Assembly (NCBI GenBank): GCA_017994425.1
Contig: JAGOKS010000009.1
Span: 1 to 40,135 of the forward strand
Source: Bacteroidales bacterium
GTDB lineage: Bacteria > Bacteroidota > Bacteroidia > Bacteroidales > WCHB1-69
DNA: 40,135 nucleotides
Direction: 5' to 3'
How positions within the stretch are numbered: position 1 is the stretch's first letter; each line of letters opens with the position of its first letter. A program made the position numbers and the translations under genes. The notes under the pieces were generated by a model. The model was not told the DNA's origin and did not search any database. It saw only the letters and a program-made list of their open reading frames with translations. This document shows positions 17,301 to 24,780 of this stretch, one piece after another.

Positions 17301-19088
17301 CATAATGTTTGAATATCCACCGTCAAAAAAATTATTGATTATAGATATATCATTAATAATACCTGAATTTATTACATCTTTTTTTACAATACCTGCATAA
17401 TTATCTATCGTAGCTGTCGGATTAGCAAAAATATTACAATTTCTTATTTCTATATTATTAGCATTTCCTGTAAATTGAATGGCATATGTGCCTCTGATAG
17501 AAACATCTAATGTTAAATTTTTTAGATAGATATTATTTGTGTTATTAAGCGTAATCAAAACGCCTGCTGTATCATTTAATATGACACTATCCCTATGATT
17601 AACTAAAGAAGTAATAGTCAATGAATAATTTCCTAAATAGTTTGCGTAATTTGTTAAATCAATATTTTGAGTATAAGTTCCGCTTTCGATTTTAAAACAG
17701 ATATCTCCGGTTATGCAATCTGCATTTGTTAGAGCATATAAAGCACTATTTATTGTTGTAAAATCAGCATTGGAACTATTTCCGATAATATAATCTCCTT
17801 TTATCATTGATTGGCAATTCCATACTAATAATTTTAATGTATCATCATTGATTATAGGGTCTTGCTTGCCATTAGGTAGCTTAACCCATATTTTTAATGT
17901 GTCGTAAGTCCCATAGTTGCCTGAGTTATAATTACCCAAAGAAACATTAGCATTAAAATCATCTGGTAAGTTACCTATCCAAGAAACGGGTGTTTTCATC
18001 ACTCCATTAACAGACCAATATATTATTGCTGTATTTAGATTTAGGATGCCCTTATTTTTAATAGTAACATTTACGGGGGTAGAGTTGTTGTATTGGACTA
18101 CACTATCCGGGTTATTTATTCGATATAAGGCTACTGAGTTGGAATCAAAAGGAGGGAGCCTTTTAATGTAAAATCCCGATTGTGCCTGATTAGTATTCCC
18201 AAAAGTGTCAATTGCTTGAATAGAATAGGTGAGATATGTCCTATAAAAATGTTGTGGAATAGTAGCTGTCCACATTGTATCTCCTCCAATAGAATACATG
18301 GTAATAGAATCAAACGTATAGGTGTTGTTATAAAATGCATTATATTTGAGTTTAGGAGTGTCTATGGGTGCTAATGAACGTGATGCTACAATTGCTGTAA
18401 TTGGGAAGGGTCCCGTATTGTATACGGTGTCATTATACGTAGATACAAACGATACAAGCGGAGGAATGATAGGATTAACGGAAGCTAGTATTTGAAAATC
18501 ATCAATGAGCCATCCGTAGGCAAAATGTGTTCCGACAACATTACCTCGTTTAATCTTAAAACGGAATTGAACATTGGCGTAAGAGACTTCGTCAGATACG
18601 TCAAAAGTTTCATTTTGCCACCATGCATTTGTCGGTGTTGCCATTAAATTTGATGATTGCCAATTACTATAACTGGAATCATGAAAAACAGCATTCGTAT
18701 ATATCCCATTCCCTTGATAGGAAGATGTTGGGATACTCCGCCAAACAGCTCCCGAATAATTTTCTTTGTATTCAATCTGGCAAATATCATTTTTGCTCAC
18801 TTTACAAATTTGTTTAAATTTAAGAATAACATGTGCATAACTTGTAAGATTATAAATGGGACTTGTTAAAATTACAGAATCTCCATTAATGGCCGGAACA
18901 TATCCAACATAGGATTTCTGTCCACTAGCATATAAGTTAGTATTTGATGTCCAAGAAAATGAAGGGGAGATAGTCCATCCACTTAAAGTTCCTTCAAATG
19001 ACTCATTGGAAATAGAGTTTATTTGACCTACAATACTTGTAGTAAAAAATAGAAAGAATAAAAAAATCAATATAATAATCTTTTTCAT
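14367..19088 (-). CDS. Large secreted beta-helix protein with T9SS type A sorting domain
   Basis: The precursor has 1573 aa. A signal peptide (about 1-21, ending SIVGQ) is followed by a lectin- or MAM-like beta-sandwich (about 22-200) with YGWLIDDFQI. An Ig-like segment (about 210-310) and CARDB-like adhesion modules come next. A long Asn/Ile-rich region (about 430-790) has repeated short strands such as NNIEIRNCNIF and ISNNIIISRN, typical of a right-handed parallel beta-helix. More Ig/CARDB-like repeats follow. The C-terminus (about 1495-1573) is a T9SS type A domain, beginning NIPNPSTNTT and ending GERIMKKMTIQK. It is predicted to be exported by Sec and then by T9SS to the cell surface. It has its own promoter and is divergent from mpl. 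Substrate and role are unknown; an adhesin or a polysaccharide-active protein are both possible. Confidence 0.88.
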   Translation of the reverse strand: MKKIIILIFLFFLFFTTSIVGQINSISNESFEGTLSGWTISPSFSWTSNTNLYASGQKSYVGYVPAINGDSVILTSPIYNLTSYAHVILKFKQICKVSKNDICQIEYKENYSGAVWRSIPTSSYQGNGIYTNAVFHDSSYSNWQSSNLMATPTNAWWQNETFDVSDEVSYANVQFRFKIKRGNVVGTHFAYGWLIDDFQILASVNPIIPPLVSFVSTYNDTVYNTGPFPITAIVASRSLAPIDTPKLKYNAFYNNTYTFDSITMYSIGGDTMWTATIPQHFYRTYLTYSIQAIDTFGNTNQAQSGFYIKRLPPFDSNSVALYRINNPDSVVQYNNSTPVNVTIKNKGILNLNTAIIYWSVNGVMKTPVSWIGNLPDDFNANVSLGNYNSGNYGTYDTLKIWVKLPNGKQDPIINDDTLKLLVWNCQSMIKGDYIIGNSSNADFTTINSALYALTNADCITGDICFKIESGTYTQNIDLTNYANYLGNYSLTITSLVNHRDSVILNDTAGVLITLNNTNNIYLKNLTLDVSIRGTYAIQFTGNANNIEIRNCNIFANPTATIDNYAGIVKKDVINSGIINDISIINNFFDGGYSNIMIYAGNISNYNSNNIIDSNKCINSHVVGINYCYANINSISNNIIISRNSNTSLDCYGMHLKHNNITKLIGNKIHIPRTTIRLYSLYLYDINARIILSTLIANNEIIVNANGSSAYAIYSHTSRLNFYHNSIYMTTTNGGGCGLHVYSSNQILKNNIIICDSLQTPILISGSTITSDYNNLQGGSFNLASWQSSSGQDAHSLSIQPPFINSAINLELSNYNLFTCPRLADVLADINDSYRTSLTTMGAYSVPFWEGYNLEASAIISPISANGALCNSSNFSAVQMSIRNSGTDTIKFFINPMRLFVKVTGAINYQKDTLINTGYLTVGETDTFTITQLLPTLANGNYNITLYLECNIDTIPSDDTIHSVYVISKIALPYDINFSTYPPELLIKSISGNVNWNVVSTVGTNPVISPVYGTGRLEFQGSLETGSLSQAIISGIDLTTGIQPRLGFWYAHNNVYSRDLMIVKISTDEGLTTIPLISLQLFDPTTSGPCWKYYEIDLSYYANETCFTIIFEASSFGGANQSLDRIRIAGYSDMKLSLLLPDFNNSTSCNFSNQPIKVVMENLTKQNIIFNNNSEIIVRVRNADSLNYLYKLNSYDTLYGYASDTLTIDSSFDFLTGLTYDFTAFIHRIDSNTTNDTSQITYNIFPDITLDSIHGVDQINCKQVGDSVYITLFIKNTGNTVITNIPLQLRINKSPELTDTLFASIQPGDTISYRYTKPYIVPIATIVQPYYAFSIKTAYSCDADTDNDKIDLLPCVDLDPIIDISLLEIQRPYNDICDTGRTQMFTKILIENKGNVDIKNAIIHLRIDSANTQIQLISDTIPSITAYTTFPYEFTKSYTVPNLDNTQQTYVIKGFIEHINDDTDILNDTIKKLACAIYNDVSIKNTTTKQWYVGQNIPNPSTNTTSIPYSIPQEGSIYFQLMSISGQILFEKTIQAHSGNNYLEINTLPISSGIYYYCITYQGERIMKKMTIQK

Positions 19089-19127
19089 TTTAAGTTAATA
19101 ATCTTAACATTCATAAAAATCAAAGTG

Positions 19128-19135
19128 CAAAAATA
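19128..19135 (-). promoter_or_regulatory. -7 promoter element of the 1573-aa T9SS protein gene
   Basis: TATTTTTG on the minus strand, followed by CA, ends 39 nt before the ATG. It is divergent from the mpl promoter element about 60 bp away. Confidence 0.5.
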
Positions 19136-19196
19136 CTAAAATTAATAATTAGAATTAATTTAATTCGTTTTTAATAATAAGCTTTTGATAAAAATG

Positions 19197-19204
19197 TATT
19201 TTTG
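19197..19204 (+). promoter_or_regulatory. -7 promoter element of the mpl operon
   Basis: TATTTTTG fits TAnnTTTG and ends 42 nt before the mpl ATG. It is followed by TA rather than the CA seen at most other sites here. With the element at 19128-19135 it makes a divergent promoter region. Confidence 0.45.
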
Positions 19205-19246
19205 TAAATAGACAATAAATCAGATAAAAATATAACTATCAATAAT

Positions 19247-20590
19247 ATGAATGTACATTTTATTGCAATAGGAGGAAGTGCGATGCATAATTTAGCTATT
19301 TCTCTTACATTAAAAGGGTATAATGTGAGTGGCTCGGATGATGAAATTTTTGAACCTGCTGCCGGTAGATTGAAGAAATATGGTATTTTCCCTGATTCGA
19401 TAGGGTGGAATAGTAATAGAATTACAAAAAATATTGATGCCGTCATCCTTGGGATGCATGCTCGTGTTGATAATCCAGAATTAATAAAAGCAAAAGAATT
19501 AGGATTGAAAATTTATTCCTATCCTGAATTTATTTACGAACAATCCAAACTTAAAAAGCGGGTTGTGATAGGAGGAAGTCATGGTAAAACAACGATTACT
19601 TCCATGATTCTTCATGTATTGGATGCCTGTAATCTTCCTTGTGATTATATGGTTGGAGCTCAATTGGAAGGCTTTGAAGTTATGACTAAACTTACAGATG
19701 ATGCATCGTGTATCATTATCGAAGGAGATGAATATTTGACATCCCCTTTGGATAGACGTCCCAAATTCCATGTTTATAAACCGGATATAGGTCTTATCAG
19801 TGGCATTGCCTGGGATCATGTTAATGTTTTTCCAACATTTGAGAATTATGTTGAGCAATTTCAGGTTTTTGCAGATATGATTCCTTCGGAAGGGGCACTC
19901 ATTTATTGCAATGAAGATGCACATTGTGTGCATATAGCTTCAAAAACAAAAACAAAGCATAAAATACCATATGCACTGCCTGAATATCGCATAGAAAATG
20001 GAAAATATTACGTTCTTTTGCAAGATAAAGAATATCTTTTACAAGTCTTTGGCAAACATAATTTATTAAATGTAAATGCAGCTTGTAAGGTATGTGCTTG
20101 TTTAGGAATAACTAATGAAGATTTTTTTACGGCTATTCAAAGTTTTAAAGGAGCTTCAAAACGACTGGAAAGAGTGTATGAAGATGATGAAAAAGCAATG
20201 TACAAAGATTTTGCTCATTCACCTTCTAAGTTAAAAGCTACTATTAATGCGGTTAAAGAAAAATATCCTAACAGACAGTTGGTGGCTTGTGTTGAATTAC
20301 ATACTTTTAGTAGTTTAACCGGTGAGTTTTTAAAACAATATGCACATACAATGGATGAAGCCGATATTGCTATTGTTTATTTTAATCCACATGCCATAAC
20401 GTTAAAAAAACTACCTCCTATAACAGAAGATATAGTTTTCGGGGCTTTTGCCAATAAAAAGTTAATTGTTTTTCAGAATTCGAAAAAATTAAGTGATTAT
20501 TTATCGTCAATAGTATGGGAAAATAAAAATTTATTGATGATGAGTTCCGGAAATTTTGATGGAATGAGTTTTGAAGATTTATTTAAATGA
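19247..20590 (+). CDS. mpl: UDP-N-acetylmuramate:tripeptide ligase Mpl (murein peptide ligase)
   Basis: Attaches the recovered tripeptide L-Ala-gamma-D-Glu-meso-Dap to UDP-MurNAc during peptidoglycan recycling. The 447-aa length is normal. The N-terminal motif IAIGGSAMHNLA replaces the MurC-type GIGGxGMSG. The ATP loop is GGSHGKTT (109-116). The central domain has EGDEYLTSPLDRRPKF, in which the DRRPKF signature separates Mpl from MurC. The C-terminal domain contains DFAHSPSKLKAT and a substrate loop. It is first gene of an operon, and its TGA overlaps the next ATG (ATGA). The functional name rests on the Mpl-specific motif, so MurC is unlikely but not formally excluded. Confidence 0.9.
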   Translation: MNVHFIAIGGSAMHNLAISLTLKGYNVSGSDDEIFEPAAGRLKKYGIFPDSIGWNSNRITKNIDAVILGMHARVDNPELIKAKELGLKIYSYPEFIYEQSKLKKRVVIGGSHGKTTITSMILHVLDACNLPCDYMVGAQLEGFEVMTKLTDDASCIIIEGDEYLTSPLDRRPKFHVYKPDIGLISGIAWDHVNVFPTFENYVEQFQVFADMIPSEGALIYCNEDAHCVHIASKTKTKHKIPYALPEYRIENGKYYVLLQDKEYLLQVFGKHNLLNVNAACKVCACLGITNEDFFTAIQSFKGASKRLERVYEDDEKAMYKDFAHSPSKLKATINAVKEKYPNRQLVACVELHTFSSLTGEFLKQYAHTMDEADIAIVYFNPHAITLKKLPPITEDIVFGAFANKKLIVFQNSKKLSDYLSSIVWENKNLLMMSSGNFDGMSFEDLFK

Positions 20591-23187
20591 AAATGTCTGC
20601 AGATACATCAGAATCTCTTAATAGAAACAAGCAAGCCGTGACTAAAAAGAAGCTTGTGAAACGTATTTTATTAATAGTAACTTCCGTAATTGTTGTTTTG
20701 TTGTTGAGCGCAACCATAATTGCGTATGTTTTTGAAGATAAAATTGCGGATGTGGTATTAAAGGAATTGTATAAATCCATAAAAACAGAAGTTAATCATC
20801 AGGATGTATCGTTTAGCCTTATACGCAAATTTCCAATGGCGTCTCTGCAAATAACACAAATGAAAGTACAAGGATTTAGTGAAAAAAGAGATGTGCTATC
20901 TGCTGATTATGTGTTTTTACAATTCAATCTTTTCGATGTGTTGACATCTAACTTTAAGTTAAAACGTATCGAAATTAATAATGCCGTATTACGATTAAAA
21001 GTTTTTAAGGATGGTGTTGCAAATTGGGATGTGTTTAATGAAAAAGATACCTCAGATACAGATTTTGCTATTAATTTAAATGCTATTTTATTTCGAAAAA
21101 TAAACGTAAGTTATGAAGATATAAGCAATGATATTGAATTTGGACTTTCAGTTATAGATTTAAATGCTAAAGGCGATTTTGCTAAACAAACCTTCGATTT
21201 GCATATTTCTACTAATTTAATGTTGGATTCTTTCTTGGTAGATACCTCTTTTACATTAAAAAACAAAAAAATACAAGCTGTTACGGAAATAAGTATTGAT
21301 GCTGAACATCAAAAGTACCATCTCAAACAAGGCGAAATAAGGATGGATAAATTATTTTTTATGGCAGATGTGAATTTAAATAAAAAGAAAGAAGCATGGT
21401 ACTATGTCGTAAACATGAATGCGAATGAGATTGTAATAAAAGAACTCTTGGTACATTTGCCACTATCTATAAAAGAATCACTTCAAATGTATGATGTAGA
21501 TGGCTTGTTGAAAATTAGAATTAATGCCAAAGGTCAAACAGGAAGAAAAAAGGATTTGGACATAGCCTCTAATTTTACATTAAAAAAAGGGAAAGTAATC
21601 AATAAGGAAAATAATATTGGCTTAACGAATTTACAATTTACGGGAAAATTTAAAAGTTCAAGCCTTAATGTTCTCAAAACGTCAGTTTTGGAGGTTGTAA
21701 ACATAGACGCAATGTTAAATAGAAAAACAATTTTCGGAACTCTCCTTGTTAAAGATTTAACCGCACCTTTTGTGTCTGTGTCCCTTAAATCAGATGTTAA
21801 TCTAGCAGATTGGCAAGGCTTTATGCCTAAAAATTACATATATAAAATGGAAGGAGATGCTAAAATTGATGCACAATTTCAAAATCAATTCAATAAAACA
21901 TCATCATTAACGGCAAGTGATTTTAAAACAGCTACTATAAAAGGAAATGTTGTTTTTTCAGATGTCTTAATGCAATTGGTCCAAGGAGAGACAGTTTTTA
22001 AAAATGTAAATGGAAAAATTGACTTTTCAAATCAACTTTTATTTTTAGATGATTTGTCTGGAAGTATTAACGATAATGACTTTTTACTTAATGGTAAAGT
22101 TGAAAATTTCTTTGATTATTTGTTGGATTCAGGAAGTACTATGACAATTGTAGCCAATGTTTCCTCTCCATATTTGAATTTTAATACGTTTCTAACACAT
22201 AGTGAAAATTCAGAGCATAAGAAAAATGAAGATGCATTTGAACTTGTCTTTCCAAAACTTATAGATTTTAATTTTGTACTTAATGTCAATAAATTTGTTT
22301 TTGATAATTTTGAAGCTAAAAATATAAATTGTGAGGTAGTATTAAAAAATCATATATTTTCTGTAAATGATTTGGTGTTAAAATCATTAGGAGGAATGGT
22401 TTACGCATCGGGTTATGTACAAGAACAAAAAGATAATTCTTTTATAATGTATTGTAATGCCAAATTATATAATACAGACGTACAAAGTATGTTTCATTCA
22501 TTTAATAATTTCGGTCAATCTGAAAATGGAATTACTGATAAAAATATCAGAGGGACAGCATCTTCGACTATTCTTTTTAAAGCAAAGGCTACTAAAAAAT
22601 TAAACATATTGCCTGCATCTGTCGATGTGCTTGCTACTATATCAATTGAAAATGGACAACTCATCAATTTCAGACCTCTAGAGTCATTGTCTAAATTCGT
22701 GGAATTGGAAGATTTACGCAATATACGTTTTGCTACCTTAACAAATAAGATTCAAATAAGTAATGAAGTAATTACTATTCCGGAAATGGATATTAAAAAT
22801 AATGCCATGAACCTTGTTTTATCCGGTAATCAAAATTTTCAAGGAGATATTAATTATTTTATAAAACTAAAATTAAATGAATTATTGACAAAAAAGAGGC
22901 AAAATAAGTTAAAGAAAGAAGAAGATTTCGGAGAGGTTGTTAGTGATGGAACAGGGAATACCTACATTCATATTCTTGCCACAGGAAATTTAGATAATCC
23001 GAATTTTAAATTATCTAGTCGAAAAGCAAATGTGGGTGCTAAAGAACAAATAAAAGAACAAAAACAAGAATTTAAAACAATTTTTAAGTCAGAAAATGAA
23101 AATACTAAGACAGAGAAACAAAAAGATAAAGACTTAAACGACTATAAAAAGAAACCTTCGGAAATTGAAGTGGGTGAAGATTGGTAA
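20587..23187 (+). CDS. AsmA-family envelope protein
   Basis: The protein has 866 aa. A basic cytoplasmic N-terminus and one membrane helix (about 26-50, LLIVTSVIVVLLL) are followed by a long periplasmic beta-rich region typical of AsmA/TamB-related proteins, with repeated segments of the form LSADYVFLQFNLFDVL. The second half matches the AsmA C-terminal domain pattern (ATISIENGQLINFRPLESLS). The last 60 residues are a highly charged Lys/Glu tail. AsmA proteins are thought to bridge the periplasm and help move or organise lipids at the outer membrane. It overlaps mpl by 4 bases and is followed after 16 nt by the GNAT gene. The family call is firm, the specific role is not. Confidence 0.87.
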   Translation: MKMSADTSESLNRNKQAVTKKKLVKRILLIVTSVIVVLLLSATIIAYVFEDKIADVVLKELYKSIKTEVNHQDVSFSLIRKFPMASLQITQMKVQGFSEKRDVLSADYVFLQFNLFDVLTSNFKLKRIEINNAVLRLKVFKDGVANWDVFNEKDTSDTDFAINLNAILFRKINVSYEDISNDIEFGLSVIDLNAKGDFAKQTFDLHISTNLMLDSFLVDTSFTLKNKKIQAVTEISIDAEHQKYHLKQGEIRMDKLFFMADVNLNKKKEAWYYVVNMNANEIVIKELLVHLPLSIKESLQMYDVDGLLKIRINAKGQTGRKKDLDIASNFTLKKGKVINKENNIGLTNLQFTGKFKSSSLNVLKTSVLEVVNIDAMLNRKTIFGTLLVKDLTAPFVSVSLKSDVNLADWQGFMPKNYIYKMEGDAKIDAQFQNQFNKTSSLTASDFKTATIKGNVVFSDVLMQLVQGETVFKNVNGKIDFSNQLLFLDDLSGSINDNDFLLNGKVENFFDYLLDSGSTMTIVANVSSPYLNFNTFLTHSENSEHKKNEDAFELVFPKLIDFNFVLNVNKFVFDNFEAKNINCEVVLKNHIFSVNDLVLKSLGGMVYASGYVQEQKDNSFIMYCNAKLYNTDVQSMFHSFNNFGQSENGITDKNIRGTASSTILFKAKATKKLNILPASVDVLATISIENGQLINFRPLESLSKFVELEDLRNIRFATLTNKIQISNEVITIPEMDIKNNAMNLVLSGNQNFQGDINYFIKLKLNELLTKKRQNKLKKEEDFGEVVSDGTGNTYIHILATGNLDNPNFKLSSRKANVGAKEQIKEQKQEFKTIFKSENENTKTEKQKDKDLNDYKKKPSEIEVGEDW

Positions 23188-23203
23188 TTATATATTTGTA
23201 AAA

Positions 23204-23722
23204 ATGAAAGGCAAAAAAGTTTTTTTAAGAGCAGTCGAAATGACTGACGTAAATATGTTATATGCGATTGAAAATGACGTTGAAGATTGGCGTTATAGTG
23301 ATAACGTCAAACCTTTTTCTCATTTTGCAATGGAACAATATGTGATAGAAGCTGCAACACAAGATATTTGCACATCCAAACAGCTGCGGTTAATGATATG
23401 TGAGAATAATAGCGATAAAGTAGTAGGGGTCATAGATTTATTCGATTTTAATCCGTTGTATAAGCGTGCCGGACTTGGTATTTTGATTATAAAGGATTAT
23501 AGAAGAAAAGGTTACGCCCATGAAGCGTTGCAATTAATGATTTCTTATGCTTTTAAAAAATTGCAATTAAAACAATTATATTGTAATATTGCCGCTGATA
23601 ATACAATTTCTTTGTCTTTGTTTAAAAAAATAGGTTTCCAACAAACCGGAGTGTTTAAATCGTGGCGTTATCATGATAACGTTTGGAAAGATGAGCTTTT
23701 TTTACAATTGATAACGATTTAA
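23204..23722 (+). CDS. GNAT-family N-acetyltransferase (RimJ/RimL/SpeG-like)
   Basis: The cytoplasmic protein has 172 aa. It begins with the GNAT_3-type opening KVFLRAVEMTD. The acetyl-CoA loop is RRKGYA (100-105) in the segment ending KDYRRKGYAHEAL, with NTISLSLFKKIGFQQTG as the late GNAT motif. The ending WRYHDNVWKDELFL resembles SpeG and RimJ relatives. I use ATG 23204, at the conserved start, rather than 23165, which overlaps asmA. The acyl acceptor is unknown: polyamine, protein N-terminus or a small molecule are all possible. It sits in the mpl-asmA-GNAT-mltG operon with gaps of 16 and 22 nt. Confidence 0.88.
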   Translation: MKGKKVFLRAVEMTDVNMLYAIENDVEDWRYSDNVKPFSHFAMEQYVIEAATQDICTSKQLRLMICENNSDKVVGVIDLFDFNPLYKRAGLGILIIKDYRRKGYAHEALQLMISYAFKKLQLKQLYCNIAADNTISLSLFKKIGFQQTGVFKSWRYHDNVWKDELFLQLITI

Positions 23723-23744
23723 TTATTACAATATAAATATATAA

Positions 23745-24779
23745 ATGAAGAAAAAAAAACTTGTAATAGGACTTCTTATTTTATGTTTTATCCTTGCAGC
23801 ATTGTTTATGTTTTATACAGTTTATCAAAAAATTTTCAGTGTTGCTATTCAGAAAGAAGCGCCGGAATATCTCTATGTGCCAACAGGCATGTCGTACGTT
23901 GAACTTTTAGAAGTTATCGAAAAAGAGAATGTAATTAAGGATATACAGACATTTAAGCAGTTAGCTAAATATAAAAAATTATCACAAAAATATAAAGCCG
24001 GACGGTATAGACTGCAAGATGATATGAGTATTAATGATTTGGCAAATATGTTGCGTTCCGGTAATCAGGAAGCTGTTAAGTTGATATTTAATCACATACG
24101 TACTAAGGAACAGTTGGTACAGAAGATTTCAAAACAATTGGAGTTGGACGCTAATGATTTACTCAATCTTTTAAACGACAGTGTTTTTCTTGCAAAGTAT
24201 AATCTAAATACTCAAACTGTAATAAGTATTTTCATCCCAAACACCTATGAATTTTGGTGGAATACTTCTGCTACAGGTTTTTTTGAACGTATGTATAGTG
24301 AATACGAGAAATTTTGGAATAAAGAAAGAGTATCTAAAGCAAAAGAAATAGGATTAAGCCCCTTGCAAGTAATTATTCTGGCATCTATTGTTGAAGAAGA
24401 AAATTATCGAACCGATGAGCAAGCACGTATTGCCGGTGTGTATATGAATCGTTTAAAGAAAGGAATGTTGTTACAGGCAGATCCTACCATTAAATTTGTA
24501 TTGGGTGATTTCAGTATTAAGCGGTTGCTGTATAAAGATTTAGAAATAGATTCGCCCTATAATACCTATATGTATACGGGATTACCACCGGGACCTATTC
24601 GAATTCCTGAACGTTCAGCTATAAATGCTGTTTTGAATTATGAAAAGCATAATTTTTTGTATATGTGTGCTAAAGAAGATTTTTCAGGATATCATAATTT
24701 TGCAGTTAGCGCTCGTCAACATGCAATAAATGCTAAAAAATACCAGCATGCTTTAAATAAATTAAAGATTAATAGATGA
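23745..24779 (+). CDS. mltG: Endolytic murein transglycosylase MltG (YceG family)
   Basis: An inner-membrane lytic transglycosylase that cuts nascent glycan strands and so sets their length. The 344-aa length is normal. An N-terminal basic stretch and TM helix (about 6-28) lead into a LysM-like segment (about 40-105), then the YceG domain. The catalytic glutamate is Glu217 in ASIVEEEN. LQADPT and NTYMYTGLPPGPI are further family signatures. It is the last gene of the mpl operon. Its stop codon is one base away from the stop of the convergent T9SS gene, so no terminator fits between them. Confidence 0.95.
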   Translation: MKKKKLVIGLLILCFILAALFMFYTVYQKIFSVAIQKEAPEYLYVPTGMSYVELLEVIEKENVIKDIQTFKQLAKYKKLSQKYKAGRYRLQDDMSINDLANMLRSGNQEAVKLIFNHIRTKEQLVQKISKQLELDANDLLNLLNDSVFLAKYNLNTQTVISIFIPNTYEFWWNTSATGFFERMYSEYEKFWNKERVSKAKEIGLSPLQVIILASIVEEENYRTDEQARIAGVYMNRLKKGMLLQADPTIKFVLGDFSIKRLLYKDLEIDSPYNTYMYTGLPPGPIRIPERSAINAVLNYEKHNFLYMCAKEDFSGYHNFAVSARQHAINAKKYQHALNKLKINR

Positions 24780-24780
24780 T

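Noticed and set aside
18131..18869. Several plus- and minus-strand ORFs of 60-70 codons within the 1573-aa gene
   Set aside because: They are shadows of the large coding frame and have no signal or family motif.
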